IMG/VR virus record: IMGVR_UViG_3300036846_001111
Location: 1-64,000 of that record
Length of the DNA: 64,000 bases
Reading direction: 5' to 3' (one strand)
Origin: a virus
In this document: piece by piece, positions 45,982 through 52,719 of the stretch
Layout of the letters: every line of letters starts with the position of its first letter
Numbering within the stretch: the stretch's first letter is position 1
Notes under the pieces: generated by a model
Told to the model about the DNA's origin: nothing
Seen by the model: the letters and a program-made list of their open reading frames with translations, nothing else
Databases searched by the model: none
Position numbers and translations under genes: made by a program

Positions 45982-46008
45982 GCCCGCCGAGAACCCCCCT
46001 CGGCGGGC
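45982..46008 (+). terminator. Hairpin in the secreted-protein intergenic region
   Basis: GCCCGCCGAG (45982-45991) pairs perfectly with CTCGGCGGGC (45999-46008) around a 7 nt loop, followed by CTCTTCGTCT. Likely terminator for rightward reading, although the T-run is broken. Confidence 0.55.
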
Positions 46009-46196
46009 CTCTTCGTCTGGCTTGCCGCAATCGCACAGTACGCCGGGCGCTTTGCTCACAAAAAAGGCGCGGATATGTCAGATTGCCGCTTGAAGTGTCA
46101 CGAAACCCTGATAGCTTCGTGAACACCAAGCTTCACTTGGTGGGGGACTGGCGCGACCCGAACCATCGCGTCTTCACAACAGGGACTATCATCCTC

Positions 46197-46541
46197 ATGC
46201 GCAAGCTTTTCGCAGCGGCCGCGGCCGTTGCCATGCTCGGCTTCGGCGGCTCGGCTCTGGCCGCGACCGCCACCACGGCGACCGCCGCCAGCGGCGCCGC
46301 CAGCGGCACCTTCAGCGCCCAGGTCGGTGCGGGCACCACCCAGTCGGTGTCGGCCTCCACCAACCACACCGTCTCCACCGGCACGGCGCTCAGCCTGCAG
46401 CCGGTGTTCTCGACGGCGACCGCCAACACCACGACCACGGGCAGCGGCGTCAACGCCTCGACCTCGAACGCCCCGGCCTCGATCTCGGGCGGCTTCAGCT
46501 TCCAGACCGGCTTCGGCACGGCTTCGGCGCTGTCGCACTGA
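46197..46541 (+). CDS. Secreted Ser/Thr/Ala-rich protein, 114 aa
   Basis: ATG at 46197; the signal peptide is MRKLFAAAAAVAMLGFGGSA with cleavage after LAA (about residues 22-23). The mature part is almost only Ser, Thr, Ala, Gly and Asn (for example VSASTNHTVSTGTALSLQPV) with no Cys. Such secreted low-complexity proteins are unusual in phages and could coat or modify the host surface. Followed by a strong terminator. Unknown family. Confidence 0.65.
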   Translation: MRKLFAAAAAVAMLGFGGSALAATATTATAASGAASGTFSAQVGAGTTQSVSASTNHTVSTGTALSLQPVFSTATANTTTTGSGVNASTSNAPASISGGFSFQTGFGTASALSH

Positions 46542-46603
46542 GTCGAGCCGACTGCTAACCGCGATGGGAGCCCTCCTCTCGCGGACCCGGTCGGACACGA
46601 AGG

Positions 46604-46632
46604 GAGGCGGTGGGGCATGCTCCCGCCGCCTC
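46604..46632 (+). terminator. Intrinsic terminator after the first secreted protein
   Basis: GAGGCGGTGGG (46604-46614) pairs with CCCGCCGCCTC (46622-46632; one G-T) around a 7 nt loop, followed by TTTCTTCTTC. A good rightward terminator between the two secreted proteins. Confidence 0.75.
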
Positions 46633-46664
46633 TTTCTTCTTCAACACCCTGGTGGGGGACACCC

Positions 46665-47600
46665 ATGCAACGACTTCTCGCGACCACGGCGGTCGCGTTC
46701 CTGCTGATCGGCGGCGCGGCCTACGGCCAACAGACCTCGACCAGCGATGCGGCCTCGAACGCCCAGCAGGCGCAGGGCCAGACCCAGACGCAGAGCCAAG
46801 GCGCGCAGACGAATAGCAACGGCGCGCAGACCACCTCGGTCGGCCCGCAGACCTCGACCTCGAACGCCGCTTCCGGTTCGGTTTCCGGGTCGAACTCGGC
46901 GGCCAACAACGGCGGCCAGAACGTGACGACGACCGTCTCGCCGGTCTCGACGTCGGCCAACGACACCTCGAACAGCATCGCGCACTCGAACAGCGACTCG
47001 GCTTCCCACTCGACCGCCACCGGCGGCCAGGGCGGCTCGTCCACCTCGACCTCGCAGGGCGGTTCCTCGCAGGCGGCGGCCAACAACGCCGCCACCAACG
47101 CCGGCAACGCGCAGAGCGTGACGTTGAACAGCAACGTGCCGGCCAATACGCGAGCGGACATCCGCACGGTCGCCCAGGTGAGCGCACCCGCGCTGACCAC
47201 GACCCTCACCGACACCTGCATGGGCTCGTCTTCGATGAGCGGCACCGGCATGGGCTGGGGCCTCTCGTTCGGTTCGACCTGGGAGGATCACAACTGCAAC
47301 CGGCGGCTCTACGCCCGCGAGGTCGCCAGCCTCACCGGCGACCGCGAGGCGGCGCGCGCCATCCTCTGCCAGGACAAGGACGTGCGGCAGGCGTTCGAAG
47401 ACGTCGGCCGGCCCTGCCCGACGCCGCAGGCGGCCCAAGGCCCGTCGTCCTACGTGCCGCCCCCGCTGCCCCCGCCGCCGGCCCAGTACCTGTACGCTGC
47501 CCCGCCGCCGCCGCCGCCCGAGAGCGAGCAGCAGTCGGCGCCCGGCACGATGGCGCCGATCCCGAACCCGTCCGAGGCGCCGAAATCGCCCCGGAATTAA
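46665..47600 (+). CDS. Secreted low-complexity protein with C-terminal Cys domain, 311 aa
   Basis: ATG at 46665 chosen because it begins a signal peptide (MQRLLATTAVAFLLIGGAAY, cleavage near GQ at 22-23). Residues about 24-170 are Ser/Thr/Gln/Asn/Gly repeats. A conserved-looking domain (about 185-250) has DTCMGSSSMSGTGMGWGLSF, then CNRRLYAREVASLTGDREAA and ILCQDKDVRQAFEDVGRPC, seen in alphaproteobacterial phages and without known function. A Pro-rich tail ends the protein. It may be a periplasmic or surface protein made during infection. Confidence 0.65.
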   Translation: MQRLLATTAVAFLLIGGAAYGQQTSTSDAASNAQQAQGQTQTQSQGAQTNSNGAQTTSVGPQTSTSNAASGSVSGSNSAANNGGQNVTTTVSPVSTSANDTSNSIAHSNSDSASHSTATGGQGGSSTSTSQGGSSQAAANNAATNAGNAQSVTLNSNVPANTRADIRTVAQVSAPALTTTLTDTCMGSSSMSGTGMGWGLSFGSTWEDHNCNRRLYAREVASLTGDREAARAILCQDKDVRQAFEDVGRPCPTPQAAQGPSSYVPPPLPPPPAQYLYAAPPPPPPESEQQSAPGTMAPIPNPSEAPKSPRN

Positions 47601-47690
47601 GTTAGAGATTGGTCTGCCGCCTCGGCCATCGCACGCCCCCACGGCATGGCTTAAAGCCCCGACCCCCGGCGGCAGGCCTACGGTCGGCCT

Positions 47691-47723
47691 CGGCCCCTCC
47701 TTCCACATTCCCGGGAGGGGCCG
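47691..47723. promoter_or_regulatory. Hairpin before the 47749 gene
   Basis: CGGCCCCTCC (47691-47700) and GGAGGGGCCG (47714-47723) are perfect inverted repeats around a 13 nt loop, in the 148 bp gap after the secreted protein. No T-run follows, so it may be an attenuator or an mRNA-stabilising hairpin rather than a terminator. Confidence 0.5.
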
Positions 47724-47748
47724 GGGTCGATTTCCCGAGGAGAGCACC

Positions 47749-48042
47749 ATGACCGACCCTGTCATCGTCGCCGCGGCCATCCTGCTGATGCCGTCGCTGG
47801 CGCCGGACATCCACGTGCCGGCGCTGCACGCCTTCACCGTCCCGCAGGCCGTCGCCGCCTACTCGACGCTCTGCCAGACCGACTACCGGATCATCCGCGA
47901 GGCCGAGGCCACCACGCTGCCGCACGCCGATCCGCACGCCCTGGTCAGGGCCCGGCAGGCCAACGGCAACCGGCTGACCATCGCCCCGCGTCCCGCGCCG
48001 GCGCCGCGCCACTACCGGCATCGCCACCACCACCACCGATGA
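47749..48042 (+). CDS. His-rich small protein with hydrophobic N-terminus, 97 aa
   Basis: ATG at 47749 with GAGGAGAG upstream. The N-terminal PVIVAAAILLMPSLAPDI may be a signal or anchor. The C-terminal end is His/Arg-rich (RHYRHRHHHHR). Metal binding is plausible for such a tail. The family was not recognised. The next gene overlaps by 4 bp (ATGA). Confidence 0.55.
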   Translation: MTDPVIVAAAILLMPSLAPDIHVPALHAFTVPQAVAAYSTLCQTDYRIIREAEATTLPHADPHALVRARQANGNRLTIAPRPAPAPRHYRHRHHHHR

Positions 48043-48215
48043 ACGAGATCGTCGCCGATGCCGCCCTGATCGCGGCGGCAGTCAGCATCGCGGCGGCCTG
48101 TTTCGCGGTTGGCTGGAGGATCGGCTACTGGATGCGTGAGCGCCACTGGGCGCGGGTGGCGCGCGAGGAGGCCGAGTCGGCGGCCAGCTACAAGGGCGCG
48201 GACGGGCATGAGTGA
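48039..48215 (+). CDS. Single-pass membrane protein, 58 aa
   Basis: ATG overlaps the previous stop (ATGA). One membrane segment (ALIAAAVSIAAACFAVGW, about 9-26), then a charged amphipathic helix (RERHWARVAREEAESAASYK). The layout of N-terminal anchor plus helix resembles small spanin- or holin-like phage proteins, but this is inference. Confidence 0.5.
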   Translation: MNEIVADAALIAAAVSIAAACFAVGWRIGYWMRERHWARVAREEAESAASYKGADGHE

Positions 48216-48459
48216 CGGCTGGCACCGCATCTACGGCCGCGCCGACTACAACGGCTGGCGGCTCTACATCCTTGGCACCAAGGCCAAGATGTACGTGGGG
48301 TCAAGCTTCGCGAGATGCCTCTGGATGGTCGTGGCCTTCAGGCTGCAGCGCCTCATCGGCGGCTGGATCGAGCTAGAGCCGGTCGGCCGGGTGCTGGAGA
48401 TCAGGATGGTCTCGCCGCGGCAGTGGCCGAAGGAGAGCGCCAGCCGTGACCAGACATGA
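48208..48459 (+). CDS. Small membrane-associated protein, 83 aa
   Basis: ATG at 48208 overlaps the previous stop. Basic, aromatic protein (HRIYGRADYNGWRLYILGTK) with an apolar helix in CLWMVVAFRLQRLIGGWIEL. The family was not recognised. It overlaps the next gene by 14 bp. Confidence 0.5.
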   Translation: MSDGWHRIYGRADYNGWRLYILGTKAKMYVGSSFARCLWMVVAFRLQRLIGGWIELEPVGRVLEIRMVSPRQWPKESASRDQT

Positions 48460-48679
48460 CATCTCCGAGGCGATCCTCGCCGAACTGCGCGCCGGCGCCC
48501 TGGCCGATCTGGCGTCCTGGCAAGACCTCGGCTTCGCCTCGCCGCTGGTCGAGCAGCACCTCGCCGAGCGCATCCCGCCGCTGCGGCCCTGGCAGGCGCG
48601 CGCCGGGATCGAGCCGCTGGGTGATCTGAAGGTGGAAATCCGCGCCGAGTTCGCGCGCCTGTTCGATCAGATTCGCTGA
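48446..48679 (+). CDS. Hypothetical protein, 77 aa
   Basis: GTG at 48446 behind GGAGAG. Helical (ISEAILAELRAGALADLASW, then GDLKVEIRAEFARLFDQIR). The family was not recognised. It ends 4 bp before the 3' end of the tRNA on the other strand. Confidence 0.5.
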   Translation: MTRHDISEAILAELRAGALADLASWQDLGFASPLVEQHLAERIPPLRPWQARAGIEPLGDLKVEIRAEFARLFDQIR

Positions 48680-48683
48680 CCAC

Positions 48684-48758
48684 TGGCCCTTCCCCGAGGG
48701 TTCGAACCTCAATTCCTCGGACCAAAGCCGAGTGTCCTACCGATTAGACGAGGGAAGG
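48684..48758 (-). tRNA. trnQ: tRNA-Gln, anticodon TTG, with encoded CCA
   Basis: 75 nt on the minus strand. The acceptor CCTTCCC (5') pairs perfectly with GGGAAGG (3'), then G and an encoded CCA at 48686-48684. The D arm is GTCT...GGAC with loop AATCGGTA, the anticodon arm CTCGG/CCGAG with loop CTTTGGT (anticodon TTG), and the T arm TGAGG/CCTCG with loop TTCGAAC. All parts fit the cloverleaf. It reads Gln codons CAA and, by wobble, CAG. It lies between the late minus-strand genes and the convergent plus-strand genes. Confidence 0.95.
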
Positions 48759-48763
48759 CGGTC

Positions 48764-48789
48764 GGTGGGGCGACCGGCGCCGCCCCACC
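48764..48789 (-). terminator. Hairpin between tRNA and the Glu-rich gene
   Basis: GGTGGGGCG (48764-48772) pairs with CGCCCCACC (48781-48789) around an 8 nt loop. It lies just downstream of the minus-strand gene at 48796 and upstream of the tRNA. It could process or terminate that transcript; there is no T-run. Confidence 0.5.
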
Positions 48790-48795
48790 TCGCCG

Positions 48796-48954
48796 TTAGG
48801 CCTCTTCTTCGTGGGCCTCTTCGGCCTCTTCTTCGTGAGCCTCCTCGGCCTCCTCGGACGCTTCGGCGCTGGTGGCCATGTCCTCGGCGGGGGCCTCGAC
48901 CTTCTCTTCGGTCATCGGCTCGGGATGCTCTTCGTGCTCGTGGGTTTCGCTCAT
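48796..48954 (-). CDS. Glu/Ala/His-rich acidic protein, 52 aa
   Basis: ATG at 48954 with GAGGAG upstream; a longer in-frame start has no ribosome site and odd composition. Very acidic with a tandem repeat (EEAHEEEA twice) and His-rich N-terminus (MSETHEHEEHPEPMTEE). Probably disordered. Function unknown. It is the last gene of the right-hand minus run before the tRNA. Confidence 0.55.
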   Translation of the reverse strand: MSETHEHEEHPEPMTEEKVEAPAEDMATSAEASEEAEEAHEEEAEEAHEEEA

Positions 48955-49054
48955 GTCGCTATCTCCTCTGCTGGGTGCGAACGCATCAAGCGTAGCTAAA
49001 CCTATGAGGAAGTCGAGGGGGGCCGATGCGATATCAACACTTGATGCCGACCCG

Positions 49055-49138
49055 TTAGCCGGCGCCCTTCGCCCAGAACAGCCCGACGGCGATCGCCAGG
49101 AACGCCAGGGCCAGGAGGATGCCGAGCGCGGCACGCAT
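49055..49138 (-). CDS. Tiny hydrophobic peptide, 27 aa
   Basis: ATG at 49138 directly follows the stop of the Gly-rich fibre protein, so it could be translated by coupling. Reads MRAALGILLALAFLAIAVGL, then FWAKGAG: one membrane helix with a short tail. Without a ribosome site its reality is uncertain. Confidence 0.35.
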   Translation of the reverse strand: MRAALGILLALAFLAIAVGLFWAKGAG

Positions 49139-49819
49139 TTAGGTGTAGGCGAACGCGGCCGCCCCGCTGAGCCCTGGCGAAGCGTTGCCGTTGACCACGA
49201 TCGAGGCGTCGCCGCCGGCCCCGCTGCTGATCAGCGCGCCGACCACCGCCGGGCCGCCCTTGGAGGGCGTCGGGTAGTACTGGTCACCCTGGCCGATATT
49301 ACCGTTGAGGTTGGGCGATCCGCCCGAGCCGACCCCGCCTGCCCCACCCGCGCCTGGATTCCACGTGCCCCCCTGGCCGCCGCCGGCCTGCATGTTCACG
49401 GCGCGCGAGAAGGTGCCGTTGACGATCGAGGAGGCCAAGCCGGCGCGGCCGTTGAAGTTGACCACGGTGTCGCCGCCGTCGGCGCCCGGCGAGACGGTAA
49501 GGTTGAAGGTCTTGCCCCAGTCCGCCGACGTCAGCGGGAAGGTCACGCGGCAGATCGCGCCCGAGCCGCCCGAGCCCGCCACGATCGGCGTCGAGTTGGT
49601 CAGGTAGGGCGAGTAGCTGCCGCCGCCGCCCGGGCCGCCGACCTCGGCGACCAGTTGGGATGGACCGACGCCAGTTACCGGGTTGCCGGGCACGGTCTCG
49701 GTGAAGCTGCCAGGGGACGAGTACTGGTGGGTGACCGGCGTGAAGGTCGGGGGAGGTCCGCCGCCGCCGCCCCCACCACTGCCCCCAGGATCGATCTGCT
49801 GGCGGGCGGCAAACGTCAT
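49139..49819 (-). CDS. Gly-rich tail fibre/adhesin-like protein, 226 aa
   Basis: ATG at 49819, 1 bp before the previous fibre gene's end. Polyglycine blocks (GGSGGGGGGGPPP near residue 13, then GGPGGGGS, GGGQGGTW, GAGGAGGVGSGG) alternate with short strands, as in phage adhesins with polyglycine helix sandwiches and in Gly-rich fibre tips. It probably tips or decorates the fibre coded before it. Receptor binding is inferred. Confidence 0.6.
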   Translation of the reverse strand: MTFAARQQIDPGGSGGGGGGGPPPTFTPVTHQYSSPGSFTETVPGNPVTGVGPSQLVAEVGGPGGGGSYSPYLTNSTPIVAGSGGSGAICRVTFPLTSADWGKTFNLTVSPGADGGDTVVNFNGRAGLASSIVNGTFSRAVNMQAGGGQGGTWNPGAGGAGGVGSGGSPNLNGNIGQGDQYYPTPSKGGPAVVGALISSGAGGDASIVVNGNASPGLSGAAAFAYT

Positions 49820-50725
49820 CTAAGCGAAGCCCTTCAGCAGGCTCGCCAGCCACGTCTGTGACGCGCCGAAATAGGTCGCCACCAAGAGGTCGACGGCGTT
49901 GGCGGTGGTCGAGAGCACCCCGGCCGCGCCGCCGGCCCAACGGAAACTGGAGGGCCACACCGCGGTGCGCGCGCCGGCGGTGTCCTGCTGCAGGCGCACG
50001 TTGATGGTCTGCCCATCGACCATATTCGACAGCGCCGGCGCGCCGGTGAGCGAGGCCGTGAGGATGACCGAGAACACGTTCGACTTGGAGCAGTCGACCG
50101 CCATGGCGCTGGCCGCGAAGGTCAGCGGCAGCGTCTGGGTGGTCGCGCCGCCGCCCTGCATCACCAGCTTCGACGTCATCACGCCGCCGATCGCGAGGTT
50201 GCCGCCGACGCCCAGCGGCCCGCCGATGGTCAGCCCCTGCGTCGCGGTGCTGTAGGTGAGGCCGGTGTCGCCGGCGAGCGCACCGCCGACGTTGATCTGC
50301 ACCTCACCGGGCACGCCGCCGGCGGTGGTGGCGACGGTGTTGCCGAGCCGCGCGCCGTTCACCGGGTCGATAACGACGGCGGTGGCCGCGCCCTTCGGGA
50401 TGGTCGCCACCGCGCCGCCGCTGGCCGAGGCGAACGAGATCAGCGGCGCGCCGCCGGTGTTGTCATCGACGAAGAAGAACCGCCCGGCGCCGGCGGGTAG
50501 CTGGTAGGTGACCGCGGCCGCCGGCGTGCCGGTGATGACGAGGTTGGCGCAGGTGAACTGCGCCGTGGTCAGCGCGATCGTTCCTGACGCACCCTGCGCG
50601 TTGAGGGTGGCGAGGCTGCCGAGCGCCGCGTCGACGGTGCCCGAGTTCTGGTTGACCGGCTGATCCCAGGTGCCGACGTCGCTGTTGTTGGGCGGGGTGA
50701 CAAGCTGCAGGTTGGGGGTCGCCAT
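49820..50725 (-). CDS. Tail fibre-like protein, 301 aa
   Basis: ATG at 50725 overlaps the previous stop (TGATG); a TTG one codon upstream is also in frame. It begins ATPNLQLVTPPNNSDVGTWD, a pattern seen at the start of tail fibres of podoviruses. The rest is beta-rich Gly/Thr/Ala (GVGGNLAIGGVMTSKLVMQG) and ends with a compact domain (VDLLVATYFGASQTWLASLL). It should form part of the receptor-binding fibre. Confidence 0.65.
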   Translation of the reverse strand: MATPNLQLVTPPNNSDVGTWDQPVNQNSGTVDAALGSLATLNAQGASGTIALTTAQFTCANLVITGTPAAAVTYQLPAGAGRFFFVDDNTGGAPLISFASASGGAVATIPKGAATAVVIDPVNGARLGNTVATTAGGVPGEVQINVGGALAGDTGLTYSTATQGLTIGGPLGVGGNLAIGGVMTSKLVMQGGGATTQTLPLTFAASAMAVDCSKSNVFSVILTASLTGAPALSNMVDGQTINVRLQQDTAGARTAVWPSSFRWAGGAAGVLSTTANAVDLLVATYFGASQTWLASLLKGFA

Positions 50726-52716
50726 CAAAGTCCCCTATTCGCCAGCGCCAGCGCCTTTACGACGGTAGCGTCGTCAAGGCCGAGCAGCGGCTTGGTGGCG
50801 GCGCGGCTGGCCTTCCCCTCACGCTCGGCGCGCGACATCAGCCGATCGGTGAGGCTGACCACCTTGCCGCCGTCGGCATATCCGACAGCGCCGCCGGCAG
50901 CCTGGGGAAGCGGCACCTGCGAGAGATCGACACCACCATCTGCAGCCGCCGGCGCGGGAGCGGGAGCGGCAGCGCGCGGGCGCTCGGCCTTACGTTCAGG
51001 TTCCGGCGGCGGCGGGGGTGGAGCGGAGGCAGACTCGGGCTGGAGCGCGCCCGGGTCTGGGGGTTCTTCGTCGATGCCGGGCACGGTCGAAAGGTCGACA
51101 GGCGCGTCTTTCTCAGGGGTCGCTGGAGCGGACTGATCCACCCCTGGCGTCGTCGAGAGATCGGGGGCCGCCGGCGGCGCGTTGGCCGGGCCGGCGCGCT
51201 CTTCAGGTGGCGGCGGGGTCGGCGGCAGAGCGCCTGACCGCTGCAGGAACGGCGCGGTGCGCGCGCCGATGTCAGCGCCGGCGCCAGCGGCCTCGATCGG
51301 CGCGGCCCAGCCGCCGTGCACCGGCGCGCCGCCGGTGAGGGTGCGCTTCTCGGCCAGCTTGGCGAAGTAGGGGTCGAAGAACTGCTCGCCGAGCGCGCCG
51401 AGCCCGAACTCGCCGCCGACCAGCCCGGCGCCCGGGATCATGTGGAGGAGGTCGGACGCGCCCAGCGCATGCAGACCCGCGCCCACGGCGGCCGTAGCGC
51501 CGGCGCCGACGCCGGCGCGCGCGATCCTGCCGACCCACGACGGCGCCATGCGCTCGCCGAGCCCTGGCTCGGCGTCGAGGATCGCCTTGCCGTTCGCAGC
51601 GAGGTTGAGGTCGGATAGCTCGGTCGGACTGAAGAGCGCCCGATCCGGGTGGGCGGGATCGGCCACCATCTCGCTGGTCTTGGCCGGATCGAACGCGCCG
51701 TCGGTCTTAACCGCGTTCATACGTCCCGCCTTCCACGTGTCGACCGCTGACGAATAGGGCTCGGTGGGCGGCGGACCCTTGCCGACCATGTTGTCGACCT
51801 TGTTGTCGATGGCGGTGTGCGCGAGCCCCCTGGCCCGATCGACGCCCTCCGCGATGTGGCCGCTGGGCGGCGCGCGCTGGGTGACGGTCGGCATCGGGGC
51901 GGGGGCCGGCTCCTGAGGTGTGCCATGATAGGTCACCACCGCCTCGCGCGCGGCGTCCGGCGTGTTGCCCTTCGCGGTCAGGGTCCGGGCGAGGTGCGGC
52001 TTGAAGTTGGGGTTCTGGAGATCGGCCGGGCTGATGTTGGCCTTGGCCGCGGCGCGCTGCGCATTCGGGGTGAACTCGCCGTTCACCACTGCCGGGCCGC
52101 CGCGGGCGATCTGCGTGCCCTTGCTGACCAAAGCGCCCGCGCCGGCGGCCGGATTGACGACGTAGTTGGCGCCGCGCGCGGTCCTGGCCGCGCCGCTGGC
52201 CACGCGCGCCGCGGCAGAAGCCTCGGGCAGCCGCGCCGCCAGCCCCTCCAGGCCGCCCTCGCCGGCCGTCAGCAGCATCGAGGCGTCCTGCACCACGCGC
52301 TCGGGATGGGTCGCCCAGGTCTGCTTGAGGCCGCCGGGAGAGAGGTAGGCGTTGCGGTAGTCGCGCGCGATGAGGTGGGCGGCATGGAAGGCGTCGACCG
52401 GCGAGCGGGCGACGTCGCCGACGGTCGGCCGCGCCATCACGTTCGGATTGCCAGAGACGACGCCGAGCGCCGCGCGGGTCGCGGTCAGCGAGGGTGATTC
52501 GCCGCGGCCGGCCGGGGTGCTCAGCGCCGTGGCGACGTTGTGCGCCTGATCGGTGATCCCGCCCCAGAGCGAGCTAGCGGTGGCCGGGATGACCTTCTTG
52601 GCGCCCTCCCAGAAGGCGTCGCCGGCGGACGCCTTCCGCCAGTTCTTCGGCGGCGCCGGCTTGGCTGGTGCGGGCTTGGACGGATCAGCGCCGGGCGCGA
52701 GTTTCCACTCAGGCAT
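50725..52716 (-). CDS. Internal virion protein, 663 aa
   Basis: ATG at 52716. Ala/Pro-rich helical protein with long disordered Pro/Ala/Glu parts (residues about 490-620) and the C-terminal motif AAGGAVGYADGGKVV, matching the GG-x-x-GYADGG motifs of the adjacent giant protein. The middle has apolar segments (GVGAGATAAVGAGLHALGA), perhaps for membrane penetration. It sits right after the 1651 aa protein in the ejection-protein cluster. A DNA-ejection role is likely by position. Confidence 0.65.
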   Translation of the reverse strand: MPEWKLAPGADPSKPAPAKPAPPKNWRKASAGDAFWEGAKKVIPATASSLWGGITDQAHNVATALSTPAGRGESPSLTATRAALGVVSGNPNVMARPTVGDVARSPVDAFHAAHLIARDYRNAYLSPGGLKQTWATHPERVVQDASMLLTAGEGGLEGLAARLPEASAAARVASGAARTARGANYVVNPAAGAGALVSKGTQIARGGPAVVNGEFTPNAQRAAAKANISPADLQNPNFKPHLARTLTAKGNTPDAAREAVVTYHGTPQEPAPAPMPTVTQRAPPSGHIAEGVDRARGLAHTAIDNKVDNMVGKGPPPTEPYSSAVDTWKAGRMNAVKTDGAFDPAKTSEMVADPAHPDRALFSPTELSDLNLAANGKAILDAEPGLGERMAPSWVGRIARAGVGAGATAAVGAGLHALGASDLLHMIPGAGLVGGEFGLGALGEQFFDPYFAKLAEKRTLTGGAPVHGGWAAPIEAAGAGADIGARTAPFLQRSGALPPTPPPPEERAGPANAPPAAPDLSTTPGVDQSAPATPEKDAPVDLSTVPGIDEEPPDPGALQPESASAPPPPPPEPERKAERPRAAAPAPAPAAADGGVDLSQVPLPQAAGGAVGYADGGKVVSLTDRLMSRAEREGKASRAATKPLLGLDDATVVKALALANRGL

Positions 52717-52719
52717 GGA

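Larger units (their letters stand above)
45734..46196. other. Noncoding region before the secreted proteins
   Basis: About 460 bp with no credible gene. It holds the 11 bp inverted repeat (45802-45846), the hairpin at 45982-46008, and a candidate promoter TTGAAG (46090-46095), 16 bp spacer, TAGCTT (46112-46117) in front of the gene at 46197. It is more AT-rich toward its right end. Confidence 0.5.
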
